Source of the DNA: Candidatus Dormiibacterota bacterium
Lineage (GTDB): Bacteria; Chloroflexota; Dormibacteria; Aeolococcales; Bog-877
Length of the DNA stretch: 37,706 nucleotides
Direction: 5' to 3'
Assembly (NCBI GenBank): GCA_013044295.1
Contig: JABEUU010000088.1
Location: forward strand, 1 to 37,706
Shown: positions 1 through 8,007 of the stretch, one piece after another
Layout of the letters: every line of letters starts with the position of its first letter
Position numbering within the stretch: the stretch's first letter is position 1
Made by a program: the position numbers and the translations under genes
Notes under the pieces: model-generated
Seen by the model: only the letters and a program-made list of their open reading frames with translations
Told to the model about the DNA's origin: nothing
Database searches by the model: none

Positions 1-73
1 TCCGAAGGCGTGAGGGCAACCACAGCAGTGGCGCAAGACCCGAAACGGCGACGGCAACCTTGGCAGCGTCCAG

Positions 74-98
74 GTCGGGAAGGACCGTTGGTCCCGAC
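74..98 (-). terminator. Hairpin downstream of recQ
   Basis: A perfect 7-bp inverted repeat, GTCGGGA and TCCCGAC, is separated by 11 nt and lies 35-59 nt beyond the recQ stop. The loop can form an alternative hairpin (GGACC-gtt-GGTCC). No T-tract follows on the minus strand, so it is at most a GC hairpin terminator or a 3'-end stabiliser. Confidence 0.35.
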
Positions 99-132
99 CG
101 GGTGTCTTATGGGCACTCAGCAGGAACGGTGG

Positions 133-2163
133 CTAATTCCGGCCCAGCACCAACATCAGATCGGCGCCGTAGCGCTCCAGCTTGGCGGGCCCGATCCCGG
201 GGACCTGCGCCAGTTCCTGGACGGAGCCTGGACGTCGCCGTGCGATCTCGGCCAGGGTCTTGTCGTGGAAGACGACATATGGGGGCACTTCCGCGCGCCG
301 TGCCGTGTCCAGTCGCCAGCGGCGCAGCGCGTCCAGGAAGTCCAGCGCATCACCGGTGAGCTCGCTGGGGGGCCGCTTGCGCGACCGGGGCTGGTCTGCC
401 AGCTCGACGGCTTCGCCCTGCCTTCCCGCCAGCACCAGGCGACCGCTCTCGGTAAGGCTGACGGTGGGCTTCTCACTGTGGCCGCGCGCCACCAGACCCT
501 TCTCCACCAGAGCAGCGATCAGGTCCCTCACCCGGGCGAGTTCCCACTTTCCCAAGGCTCCGAAGAACGGCAGCTCAGCCACCCAGGGCTTGGCTCTCTC
601 CCAGACATCTCGGTCTCCGTGCAGGATGAGCGCGATCCGGGCGGCTCCGAGGTGCGCTGAGAAGCGCCCCACTGCTTGGAGGGCAACCTCGACATCGGCG
701 GGCGCTACGGGGGTAGTCGTCACTTCGGTCAGCCCAAGGCAGTTGTCGCACGAGTGGCAGGTGCGCGCCACGCCCTCCTCGCCGAAGTAGTCCGCGATGC
801 GAGCGTGGCGGCAGCCGCGAGACCTGGCGTAGTCCATGACCTGCGTCACCCTGGCGTAGGCGTGCTCCTTCAGCGCGGCCTGTTCATCAAAGTCGACCGG
901 GGCCCCGGTCAGTCGTCGGATCCCCCCATCCTGATCAACGACCTGGGCCCGTTCCAGGAGCGCCACCGCTCCCCGGATGGCGCTGGCATCGATCGTGGGC
1001 AGCCGCAAGGGCCAGTCCGGGATCAAGCCACTGCCTGCCCGCAACATCTCCCGATAGACCGCGCGGACCACGTCGCGCTCGGGAAATGCCTGCTCGATGA
1101 AGAACTCCTGGAGGCGGCGGTCCTGAGGGCTGTACAGGAGGATGCACTCAGCCGGCTGGCCGTCGCGGCCGGCTCGCCCCGCCTGTTGGTAGTACTCCTC
1201 CAGGCTCCCGGGAAAGTCGTAGTGGATAACCTGGCGGATGTCGGGAAAGTCAATCCCCATACCGAAAGCCGAGGTCGCGGCGATGATACGGACCTGCCCG
1301 GCCGCGAAGCGCGAGTAGACTGCCTGGCGCTGGTCGCCGTCCAGGGCCCCGTGGTACGAGTCTGCTGGCAGCCCCGCCTCCGCCAGCAGCAGCGCAACCT
1401 CGTCCGCCGAAGCGCGGGTGCCGCAGTACACCAGCGACCGCCCGTCGCCGTAACGGATGCGCTCCAGCAGTCGATCGCGCTTCTCCGCCTTTCCGCGGCA
1501 GGAGATCACCATCATGTGCAGGTTTTCGCGGACGAACCCGGTGACCTTGCCGGCCGGTTCGCGCAGGCCCAGGCTGGCCACGATGTCGAGCCTCACCCGG
1601 GGTGTCGCCGTCGCCGTGAAGGCTCCCACCGGGGGCCGGCCGCAGGCCGAAATGGCGGCCTCCAGGCGGCGATAGTCGGGCCTAAAGTCATGGCCCCAGC
1701 TGGAGATGCAGTGGGCCTCGTCGACCACAAACCGGCTGACCTGGAGGCGGCCCAGCCATTCCAGGAAGCCGGCGGTCCCAATCCGCTCTGGCGCCAGGTA
1801 CAGGAAGCGGAGCTGGCCGCGCTCTGCCTGGGTCATCGCGGCGGACCGCTCGGAGGCGGCCATCTGACTATGAAGGAACGCTGCTGACACTCCGAGTTGC
1901 TGCAGATGGGTCACCTGGTCCACCATCAGGGCGATCAGGGGCGAGACCACGATCGTGAGGCCGCCAGCCACGATCCCGGGAACCCAATAGGCGATGCTCT
2001 TGCCCGATCCGGTCGGGGCCACGAACAGGACGTCAGCACCCACCTCCGCGGCGGCCACCATCTCGCCCTGTCCGGGGCGGAACGCCGCCAGCCCGAAAGT
2101 CTCCTTGAGCGCTGCCCGCGCCGCCGCCGACGGTAGCTCGGGCCGGCGGGTGGGGGAGGTCAC
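133..2163 (-). CDS. recQ: RecQ-family ATP-dependent DNA helicase
   Basis: A 676-residue superfamily 2 DNA helicase that unwinds DNA 3' to 5' in recombination and fork repair, acting in the cytoplasm. The N-terminal RecA-like half has the Walker A loop APTGSGKS (about residues 49-56), the DEAH box and the RecQ aromatic-rich loop (CISSWGHDFRPDYRRL). The second helicase lobe includes ATSAFGMGID and QQAGRAGRDG. A four-cysteine zinc site (C..C-x2-C-x2-C, near CHSCDNC) follows, then a winged-helix RQC-like stretch and a C-terminal HRDC domain (from about DALDFLDALRRW to PGIGPAKLERYG). Length and domain order are normal. The start is GTG, with no Shine-Dalgarno sequence but a TAGCGT box exactly 6 nt upstream, suggesting a leaderless transcript. 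It is monocistronic here. Identification rests on the full motif set. Confidence 0.96.
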   Translation of the reverse strand: MTSPTRRPELPSAAARAALKETFGLAAFRPGQGEMVAAAEVGADVLFVAPTGSGKSIAYWVPGIVAGGLTIVVSPLIALMVDQVTHLQQLGVSAAFLHSQMAASERSAAMTQAERGQLRFLYLAPERIGTAGFLEWLGRLQVSRFVVDEAHCISSWGHDFRPDYRRLEAAISACGRPPVGAFTATATPRVRLDIVASLGLREPAGKVTGFVRENLHMMVISCRGKAEKRDRLLERIRYGDGRSLVYCGTRASADEVALLLAEAGLPADSYHGALDGDQRQAVYSRFAAGQVRIIAATSAFGMGIDFPDIRQVIHYDFPGSLEEYYQQAGRAGRDGQPAECILLYSPQDRRLQEFFIEQAFPERDVVRAVYREMLRAGSGLIPDWPLRLPTIDASAIRGAVALLERAQVVDQDGGIRRLTGAPVDFDEQAALKEHAYARVTQVMDYARSRGCRHARIADYFGEEGVARTCHSCDNCLGLTEVTTTPVAPADVEVALQAVGRFSAHLGAARIALILHGDRDVWERAKPWVAELPFFGALGKWELARVRDLIAALVEKGLVARGHSEKPTVSLTESGRLVLAGRQGEAVELADQPRSRKRPPSELTGDALDFLDALRRWRLDTARRAEVPPYVVFHDKTLAEIARRRPGSVQELAQVPGIGPAKLERYGADLMLVLGRN

Positions 2164-2169
2164 CGACCA

Positions 2170-2175
2170 ACGCTA
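2170..2175 (-). promoter_or_regulatory. -10 box of a probable leaderless recQ promoter
   Basis: On the minus strand TAGCGT is followed by 6 nt and then the GTG start of recQ. A TANNNT box with 6-7 nt before a start codon is the usual architecture of leaderless transcripts in high-GC bacteria. No Shine-Dalgarno is visible between box and start. No clear -35 was found. Confidence 0.5.
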
Positions 2176-2404
2176 GCAGGTAGAGGTCACGAGCTGGACC
2201 ATGGGATGGGCGACCTCACGAACCCAGGGCTCCTGGCGAGCCCGCGTGGATTGCAGATTGCCCACTGAGGGGGCAGTCTGCCGAGTCACCGGTCTTGGGC
2301 GCTCGTCAGCGTCTGGGCGAGATCGCTCCCAAGGCCACGGCCGGTGAACGGGATCCAGGGGTGTCGCACTCGCTGTGGCTCGTGACCAGCGCCGCCGCCT
2401 GGGG

Positions 2405-3034
2405 TCACGACCATTCGACCCGGCCGGAGCCGTCCACCTGGATCACCAAAGTCGGCGGGATTGTCAGCGGCCGGCCGCCAGCCCCCGACCCCGGCGAGCG
2501 CATCCTGACCTGTACCCTGAAGCGCCCCGGCTGGCCGGGGACTGGAAAGCTGAAAGTCTGCGTCCCAGACGACCCTCCCAAGCAGTACTGGGGGAGCGGC
2601 CGAGCGGCGGCCGCGGCCGCCACTCCCAGACCGTTGACGTAGTAGAGCCAGAATCCGGGTCCGCCACAGTAGTTGGGGATGGTTTCGCCCCGCGGGGCGG
2701 TCACCTCGACCCGGATCGACCCTGTCGTGATGGCCGCGGCCAGAACCCAGCCATCCTTGCTGGCGACAGCGGATTGGGAAGGCGAACCAGCCTGGCCGCC
2801 ACCTCCCGAGTGACGACCGGGGCCCTCGCTGACCGGCCCCGCCCGGGTCAGCAGGACCACGGCCGCGGCGACGACCCCGGCCGTGACCGCTAACGGCAGC
2901 AGGCGCCGCAGCTGTCGTCCAGCAACCCGGGATCCCACACCGGCCGGCTCGGCCTTCACGCCTGCGGCCTTCCCAGCGAGAGGCGGAGGGGAGGGGCTGA
3001 TGGGTCGGGCAATCCCCGGTTCCCCCTGGGCCAT
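2405..3034 (-). CDS. Membrane-anchored hypothetical protein
   Basis: A 209-residue protein of unknown function. A cytoplasmic N-terminus of about 43 residues, rich in Pro, Gly and basic residues, is followed by one hydrophobic span (about residues 44-62, LRRLLPLAVTAGVVAAAVVLL). Next come a Gly/Ser-rich linker and an extracytoplasmic domain of about 130 residues. That domain contains two cysteines (in YCGGPGFWLYY and YCLGG) that could form a disulfide, and ends in a beta-rich segment (LTIPPTLVIQVDGSGRVEW). The ATG is preceded by AAGGAGA about 3 nt away. It is divergent from the membrane protein at 3235. I recognise no family. Reality is supported by the ribosome site, the anchor and a hydrophobicity pattern absent from the other frames. 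Confidence 0.7.
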   Translation of the reverse strand: MAQGEPGIARPISPSPPPLAGKAAGVKAEPAGVGSRVAGRQLRRLLPLAVTAGVVAAAVVLLTRAGPVSEGPGRHSGGGGQAGSPSQSAVASKDGWVLAAAITTGSIRVEVTAPRGETIPNYCGGPGFWLYYVNGLGVAAAAAARPLPQYCLGGSSGTQTFSFPVPGQPGRFRVQVRMRSPGSGAGGRPLTIPPTLVIQVDGSGRVEWS

Positions 3035-3222
3035 GTCTCCTTGGGGATACGGTCCCCCGAGATCGCCGCAATCTCCCTGCCTGGCGCTCCTCCGACGCCG
3101 CTGGGCCCGGGATTCAAGCCGTCGACCGGGCTAAACCGCTGCGGGGTCGATGGGAGTAGCACAGTGACTCCCGGGGTGCCGCTGCGGGCAGATGGGCAGG
3201 GACTGGCTTTCGTCGACGCCGG

Positions 3223-3228
3223 TATTGT
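3223..3228 (+). promoter_or_regulatory. -10 box of a probable leaderless promoter
   Basis: TATTGT is followed by 6 nt and then the GTG start at 3235, the leaderless spacing also seen at recQ and at 23146. The AGGAG between box and start lies only 1 nt from the GTG, too close to act as a normal Shine-Dalgarno. Confidence 0.45.
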
Positions 3229-3234
3229 AGGAGA

Positions 3235-3774
3235 GTGTTCCCCTCCACCAGCCTGGGCGCCGCCGCCCAGTCCTTGTTGCCCGAGCCCGTGCAGCGGGCG
3301 CTCGCCGTGGTCGAGATCAACTTTGATCCCCGCCATGATCACCCCACCCTCGGCCGGGCGGTGTTCGCCTCGCTGGTGGCTATCGTCGGGTCACTGGTGG
3401 CTGACGCCATCCTGGTGGCGATAGGGGTCACGGTCTTTCCCTCCACCAACGGCTTCCCTCACTTTCGGTTCTCCGACTACGCCACCCTGACCGTAATCGG
3501 GGTGGGCGCCGCGTGTGTCGCCTGGCCAATCGTGAGCCGGATCTCTTCGAGCCCGCGCTGGTTGTTTTTGCGGATGGCGGTCGTGGTCACCTTGGTGCTG
3601 TGGCTCCCGGACGTCTGGATTCTGGTGCATGGCGAGCCCGCCCAGGCGGTCGCGGTACTCATGACCATGCACCTGGCGATCGCCTTCGTCACCTACAACA
3701 CCCTGGTGGGCCTGGCCCCAGTGCGGCCCGCTCGGGGCCCGCTGGTGGGCCGGTCTCTGCCCCTCGCCTATTGA
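3235..3774 (+). CDS. DUF6069-like four-span membrane protein
   Basis: A 179-residue integral membrane protein with four predicted spans, at about residues 42-66, 82-102, 108-128 and 137-158. The span pattern resembles the DUF6069 family of actinobacterial membrane proteins. The short charged loop after span three (LPDVWIL) and the MTMH...AF segment in span four also fit. No enzymatic motif is visible and the function is unknown. The start is GTG. Upstream in-frame codons stay open but offer no better start, and the TATTGT box 6 nt away favours this GTG. The gene is divergent from the anchored protein at 2405-3034, sharing a 200-bp intergenic region. Confidence 0.75.
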   Translation: MFPSTSLGAAAQSLLPEPVQRALAVVEINFDPRHDHPTLGRAVFASLVAIVGSLVADAILVAIGVTVFPSTNGFPHFRFSDYATLTVIGVGAACVAWPIVSRISSSPRWLFLRMAVVVTLVLWLPDVWILVHGEPAQAVAVLMTMHLAIAFVTYNTLVGLAPVRPARGPLVGRSLPLAY

Positions 3775-3788
3775 CAGGGAGTAGGCAT

Positions 3789-3817
3789 GCCCGGGTCAGC
3801 GCACCACGCCCGGGTCA
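3789..3817. repeat. Short direct repeat after the DUF6069-like gene
   Basis: GCCCGGGTCA occurs twice (3789-3798 and 3808-3817), separated by 9 nt, shortly after the stop at 3774. Each copy holds the palindrome CCCGGG. Function unknown; it may be chance in GC-rich DNA. Confidence 0.3.
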
Positions 3818-3903
3818 CCGCTCGGGGAGGTCCTCGACGATCTCCGTTGGGGATCCCAGCGGCGCTCGCCGGCACCGGAGCTGGTGGCGAGAAGCTGGCC
3901 GGG

Positions 3904-4200
3904 TCAGGCCGCCTGAATTCGGTACACGATCCCGGTGCCCCAGTCAGCTACCAGCAGAGCTCCATCGGGGGCCTGGACCACGCTGATCGGGTGCTGAATC
4001 CCGGAGGCGAATACGCTCACCTGGGAGCTCGAGACGGTCCCAGAGGCGCCCAGGACGACGCGCTCCACCACATGGCCGGTGTCCGCGTAGGTGAAGTTGC
4101 TGCCCCACTCGGAGATGAACAGGTTGCCCCGGTAGGCGACCGGATAGGAGCTGCCCGGGTAGAACGTCAGCCCGGCCGGCGCCCATGGGGCAGCAGGTAG
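3904..4200 (-). pseudogene. C-terminal remnant of a PQQ-type sugar (sorbosone) dehydrogenase
   Basis: About 97 residues match the last blades of soluble glucose/sorbosone dehydrogenase-type beta-propellers. The conserved run is LTFYPGSSYPVAYRGNLFISEWG, here YRGNLFISEWG plus VFASGIQHPISVVQAPDG and LLVADWGTGIVYRI before the stop. Intact family members have roughly 350-450 residues. The open frame continues to 4395, but that part is low-complexity and unlike the family, and the remaining blades are absent from all frames up to 4478. No signal peptide or plausible start lies at the right place. I read it as a 5'-truncated pseudogene; an expressed small protein is unlikely. Confidence 0.7.
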
Positions 4201-4478
4201 GCGGCCGGTGAGCTGACCCTCCGGCTGCGTCCAATTCGCTGGATGACAGCCTTTCCGAAGTCGCCGTGAGATGGAGGTCGACTGAACGACCACCGCTTGT
4301 CCGGCGGAGCGTGGCGCCGGTGGCGCCTCCTGACGCCCCAAGCCGCGAGGGCTCAGGTCTGGCTGCCATGCGGGAGCCCTAGTGGCCGGTCCCATAAAAA
4401 CCGCCTGGCAACCTCCGGCCTTCTGAGTCCAAGCTGATTCCTCCGAGCCAGCGTCCGGGAATCGACGCCGAGGCGCAG

Positions 4479-4898
4479 TCAGGCTCCGCGGAGGAGCTCG
4501 ACCACCGGAATCCGGCGGGATGTCTTCTCCTGGTATTCACCAAATCCAGGGAACCGGCTGACCTGCTCGGAGTAGATCCGGTCCCGCTCGGCGCCCTCCA
4601 GGGGGCGGGCAGTGGCGGGATAGGTCTCGTCGCCAGTCTCCACCCGCACCGAAGGATTGGCCACCAGGTTGTGGTACCAGTCTGGATTGGTGTCGGCTCC
4701 GGCCTTGGATGCGAAGACGAAGCGACGCCCGTCTGAGTCGAGGTACATCATCGGGTGCACTCTCTCCAGGCCGCTCTTGGCTCCGGTGGTGTGCAGCAGC
4801 AGCAGGGGGGCCCCCTGGAAGTTGCCTCCTACCTGGCCATGGTTGGCGCGAAACTCCCGGATTAGCGGTGCGTTGGAGTCTTCTTGCTTGTCGCTCAA
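4479..4898 (-). CDS. F420-type nitroreductase-family (DUF385/Ddn-like) oxidoreductase
   Basis: A 139-residue protein of the deazaflavin-dependent nitroreductase (Ddn/DUF385) family. These small split-barrel proteins bind the deazaflavin F420 and reduce quinones, nitro compounds or enones. Family signatures are NFQGAPLLLLHTTGAKSG, RVHPMMYLDSDGR, ADTNPDWYHNLVANPSV and the C-terminal FGEYQEKTSRRIPVVEL. I place the start at TTG 4898 (MSDKQEDSN), because a perfect AGGAGG lies 8 nt upstream; the longer TTG at 4919 would put that site inside the gene. A paralogue lies at 8821-9297. The physiological substrate is not predictable. It implies that the host makes or imports F420. Confidence 0.9.
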   Translation of the reverse strand: MSDKQEDSNAPLIREFRANHGQVGGNFQGAPLLLLHTTGAKSGLERVHPMMYLDSDGRRFVFASKAGADTNPDWYHNLVANPSVRVETGDETYPATARPLEGAERDRIYSEQVSRFPGFGEYQEKTSRRIPVVELLRGA

Positions 4899-5474
4899 GT
4901 GAGCTTCCTCCTGGGTCAACTGAACTTCTTCAAATTAACACGGCCCAGGTTGGCAAAGAGTGACTCCGGGCGGGCGCGAGATTGGCCAGGTGGCACCGGC
5001 CCCACCCGGCCGCTGAAGCCGCTCGAGAAGTTGCTCCGCCGCTGACGCGCCGGGGGGCCCCGGGACCAAACTCTGACTCGAGCCTGCGTCGGGGCGACCT
5101 TTTGCCCGCCGCCTCGGCCGGGCCGGCCGGATCGGTCCCCACCGCGACCCCCGGACCGATGGCCGCATCTGTTGCCCCGGCTGCTGCTACGATCAGCTGG
5201 TGCTGGCGGCGGGTGACTCCCAACCCATACCGGTGGTCAGTCTGGGGCGTTTGGCCCGTCGGCTTGCACATCTGTCGGCCACCTTCGGCGGGGCGAATCT
5301 CCGCAGTCCGTGCCACCCCTATTTATTTAAATGGTATGAACAGCCGCTTTTGGCGGTCGATCGCCGAGCCGTCTGGGCCAGCCCGGCTCCAGGCTGGCGG
5401 CGCCTAGCGCGTGGTCGGATGATCGCGTCCCGAGCCCGGGGGCCGGAAGCCGTAGATTGGGGGGCCGCTGCCGG
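4899..5474. other. 576-bp intergenic region between divergent genes
   Basis: No supported gene. An AT-rich patch at about 4921-4937 sits upstream of the minus-strand F420 gene and may carry its promoter. A second patch at 5320-5340 contains the palindrome ATTTAAAT (5325-5332), the most AT-rich stretch of the neighbourhood. A TAGATT box at 5453-5458 lies 16 nt before the ATG at 5475. Open frames here are shadows typical of GC-rich DNA. Confidence 0.5.
5453..5458 (+). promoter_or_regulatory. Possible -10 box for the gene at 5475
   Basis: TAGATT lies 16 nt upstream of the ATG, which would give a leader of about 10 nt. No convincing -35 or Shine-Dalgarno is visible; only a G-run follows the box. 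Confidence 0.3.
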
Positions 5475-6530
5475 ATGCCCGTGAAGCGAATGGACCGCGA
5501 TCAGTTCTTCGCCCGGCTGGCCCTTCTGGACGACGAACATCTGCGCAAGATTCTGTGGAACCTCTACTGGCGCGGTGCGGTCCCGATCCGAGAGCGCATC
5601 GAGACCGAGCTCGATCCCAAGGAGCGCCAGCGCCGGCGATCCATGGAGGATGCGGTCGACCCGGAATGGGTCCTGCGTGATGTCACGGACTTCGTCACCC
5701 TGGCGCGGTCCGGGGCTTACCTGGGGGGCGATCGTCGGGTCCGACCGCGCGAGCGCACTCGCTGGCGGTTCACCTTTCAGCAACTTCGCAAGGATGCGGA
5801 GAGGGCCCTCGCGGCGGCCGACATCGCGGACGGGGCGGCCGCGATGGAGCAGCTGATCCAGCTGGCCTGCGACACCGGCCACCACGAGTACTTCCGTTCC
5901 GAGGATCCCGTCGAGGCGGCGCGTTTCGTGGTGTCGGACGCCGTGGCGCTGCTGTGGACCCGGGTTCGAGATCAGCTTGGCTTCGCCGCCTTCGCTGATC
6001 GTGCTGCCCCCCAACTGGCCCGCTGGGAGGCTCAGTACGGCTGGACCCGCACCGGGCTGGGCCAGGTCAGCGAACGGGAGGTCTCCCTGGCCAGTATTTT
6101 GGGCGGGATGCTGCGGGCCCCCGAGGCTTGGGTGCGGTTCGCGGACGGCTACCTCCAAGCGCTGGACGAGATCGCCCGGCGCGACCAGGCGGGCTCCGGG
6201 CGCTCGGCACGGAGTTCCGATGGGCATCGTCTCCAGCGGCGGTCCGCTGATCTGGCTGAATGGCATCGCCTGCTGCTCGATCGGCTCTTTGGGTCAGACG
6301 CGGAGGATCGCCTTGATCGGCTGGCGCGGCATCCGGCCCTCGCGGGACCTGAGCTGCTCTTCTTCCAAGCCCAGTTGGCCAACCGTCGGGGCGATCTCGC
6401 CAGCGCACGCCAACTCGTGCACGCGAGTTTGCAGGAGCGGCCCGGGCACTCGGCGTTCCTCGAATTCGCCATGGAGATCAAGGCGCCGCTGCCTCCGCGG
6501 GCGGAGCGGATCCTCGCTGAGCGAGGCTGA
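5475..6530 (+). CDS. Hypothetical helical protein, possible helical repeats
   Basis: A 351-residue protein that I do not recognise. It is soluble, highly charged and almost entirely alpha-helical, with no signal peptide or membrane span. The N-terminus (MDRDQFFARLALLDDEHLRKILWNL) resembles a small helical adaptor. Residues of about 110-160 form amphipathic helices (AMEQLIQLACDTGHHEYF). The C-terminal 90 residues (ELLFFQAQLANRRGDLASARQL) read like one or two tetratricopeptide-type helix pairs. I chose ATG 5475 (MPVKRMDRD); ATG 5490 is an alternative, and the TTG at 5457 overlaps the putative -10 box. It stands alone between an F420-type gene and an amidase pseudogene. High GC at third codon positions and regular helices support a real gene. 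Confidence 0.75.
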   Translation: MPVKRMDRDQFFARLALLDDEHLRKILWNLYWRGAVPIRERIETELDPKERQRRRSMEDAVDPEWVLRDVTDFVTLARSGAYLGGDRRVRPRERTRWRFTFQQLRKDAERALAAADIADGAAAMEQLIQLACDTGHHEYFRSEDPVEAARFVVSDAVALLWTRVRDQLGFAAFADRAAPQLARWEAQYGWTRTGLGQVSEREVSLASILGGMLRAPEAWVRFADGYLQALDEIARRDQAGSGRSARSSDGHRLQRRSADLAEWHRLLLDRLFGSDAEDRLDRLARHPALAGPELLFFQAQLANRRGDLASARQLVHASLQERPGHSAFLEFAMEIKAPLPPRAERILAERG

Positions 6531-6587
6531 TCTTGAGGCGCGCTGCGGGCTCGCACAGTGGCCATGGCCGCTGCTGCGAAGGGTCCG

Positions 6588-8007
6588 CTAGAGCGAGGGC
6601 CGGCGTCCGCTCCAGGCCAGTGCTTGCTCCCGCTGGGCCGCCAGCCGGAGCAGCAGCGCCTCTTCCCACGGCCCTGCCACCAACTGCACCCCGATCGGCA
6701 GGCCCTCAGGGGTCTGGCTCAGAGGCAGGGAGATCGCTGGCTGGCCCGTGATGTTGAAGGTCGAGATGATGGCGGCCATCTGCAGCACCGGGAGCGCCGG
6801 CCCCCCCCCAGCGCCTGGTGGGCGGCGGCCAGGACGCTACCCGCCGGCGGCGGCGGAATCGTCATCGTGGGGGTGAGCAGCACGGCAAACTCTTGGCCCC
6901 AGCGTGCGACCAGAGTTCAGCTGAAACGCTGCAGATCGTGGACGGAGCGGACGTAGAGAAGGCTATCAATGGCTTGGGCTGCGGCCCGGCCCGCCTGGAT
7001 GTGCGGCTCGGGGCGCTCCCAATCGATGTCCACGTAGTCAGCCAGGCCCGCGTTGGTGACGTTGAGCAGGGCGACCACGGTATCGGGGGCCAGCTCCATC
7101 TGGGCTGGTGCCACGTGATGCCCGAGCGCCTCCAGGGTGCGGGCGGCGAGCTGGACGGCCTCGCGGCAGGCATCGTCGCGGCCCAGTCCCAAGGGCGGCT
7201 CCTCCAGGACGCCGACTCGGAGGACCCCGGGGTCGGGGCCCACCTCGGTCAGAAATGGGCGTGCCGGTTTGGGGGCGTTGTACCAGCTGCCGGGGTCGGG
7301 GCTTCAGGCGATATCCAGGACCGCCGCGGTGTCGGCGACATCATGAGTCAACACCCCTTCGACGGCCGAGCCCTCCCAGGGGGTGATCCGAGTGGGGATG
7401 CGGCCCCGGCTCACCTTGAGCCCCACCAGGCCGCAGCAGGAGGCGGGGATCCGGATCGAGCCGCCACCATCGTTGCCATGGGCGATTGGGAACAGCCCTC
7501 CGGCGGTGGCGGCGGCGGCGCCACCGCTCGACCCCGGGGTGTGTACCGCAGATCCCATGGATTTCGGCTGATCCCGTAGCGGAGGTTCTCGGCTGCGGTG
7601 ATGGGCCCGAACTCCGGTGCGTTGGTGCGGCCACAAAGCACAAACCCCGCGCGCTGGAAGGCTTCGACCACCAGCTCGCTCTCGGCGCTGGGCCCCGCCG
7701 CCGCGGCCCACGAGCCGTAGGTGACCGGCCAGCCCGCCACTGGGGTGAGGTCCTTGATGGGGATGGGGACGCCGCAGAAGGGAGGGAGATCCTCCGGATC
7801 ACTGCGCATCACCAGTTGGGCGAGCCTAGCGGCTTCGGCGCGGGCGGTGTCGTCCTCACGCCAGATCACCGCGTTGAGGGCCTGGTTGCGCTGGTCAACC
7901 CGCGCCAGGCAGCCTTCAAGCGCCTCCAACGGGCTGACCTCGCGACTCGGGATTCTGGCCGCCAGCTCCAGCGCCGAGAGGTCGGGAAGCCCATGGTCGT
8001 TGGCCAC
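6588..8007 (-). pseudogene. Amidase-signature family (GatA-like) pseudogene, multiply disrupted
   Basis: The remains of a roughly 470-residue amidase (Ser-cisSer-Lys hydrolase) lie in three frames. The N-terminal part starts at GTG 8007 (VANDHGLPDLSALELAARI) and carries [17 protein letters not shown], whose Lys is the catalytic lysine. It reads to about 7545, where the net loss of a base breaks the TPGGSSGG signature. The second frame resumes with [13 protein letters not shown] and [13 protein letters not shown], with both catalytic serines. It is then cut by TGA at 7304-7306 and again by TGA at 6917-6919, while homology continues in frame across both (SPDPGSWYNAPKP; TLVARWGQEF). A second frameshift falls at the 9-base C run at 6801-6809. 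The C-terminus (STFNITGQPAISLPLS, GLPIGVQLVAG) ends at 6588. All key motifs are still readable, so the decay is recent. Confidence 0.9.
6801..6809. repeat. Homopolymer run of nine C inside the amidase pseudogene
   Basis: Nine consecutive C on the plus strand (G9 in the coding sense) coincide with the second frameshift. One more G, or two fewer, would restore the frame into PALPVLQMAAIIS. It could be a slippage mutation, a phase-variable tract or a read error. Confidence 0.6.

Noticed and set aside
676-1887. A 403-codon plus-strand open frame opposite recQ
   Set aside because: It is an antisense shadow of a complete RecQ helicase, with no ribosome site and no protein resemblance.
6917-7306. 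TGA recoded as an amino acid in the amidase
   Set aside because: TGA ends many intact genes here, including one inside an ATGA overlap, and the amidase also has frameshifts.
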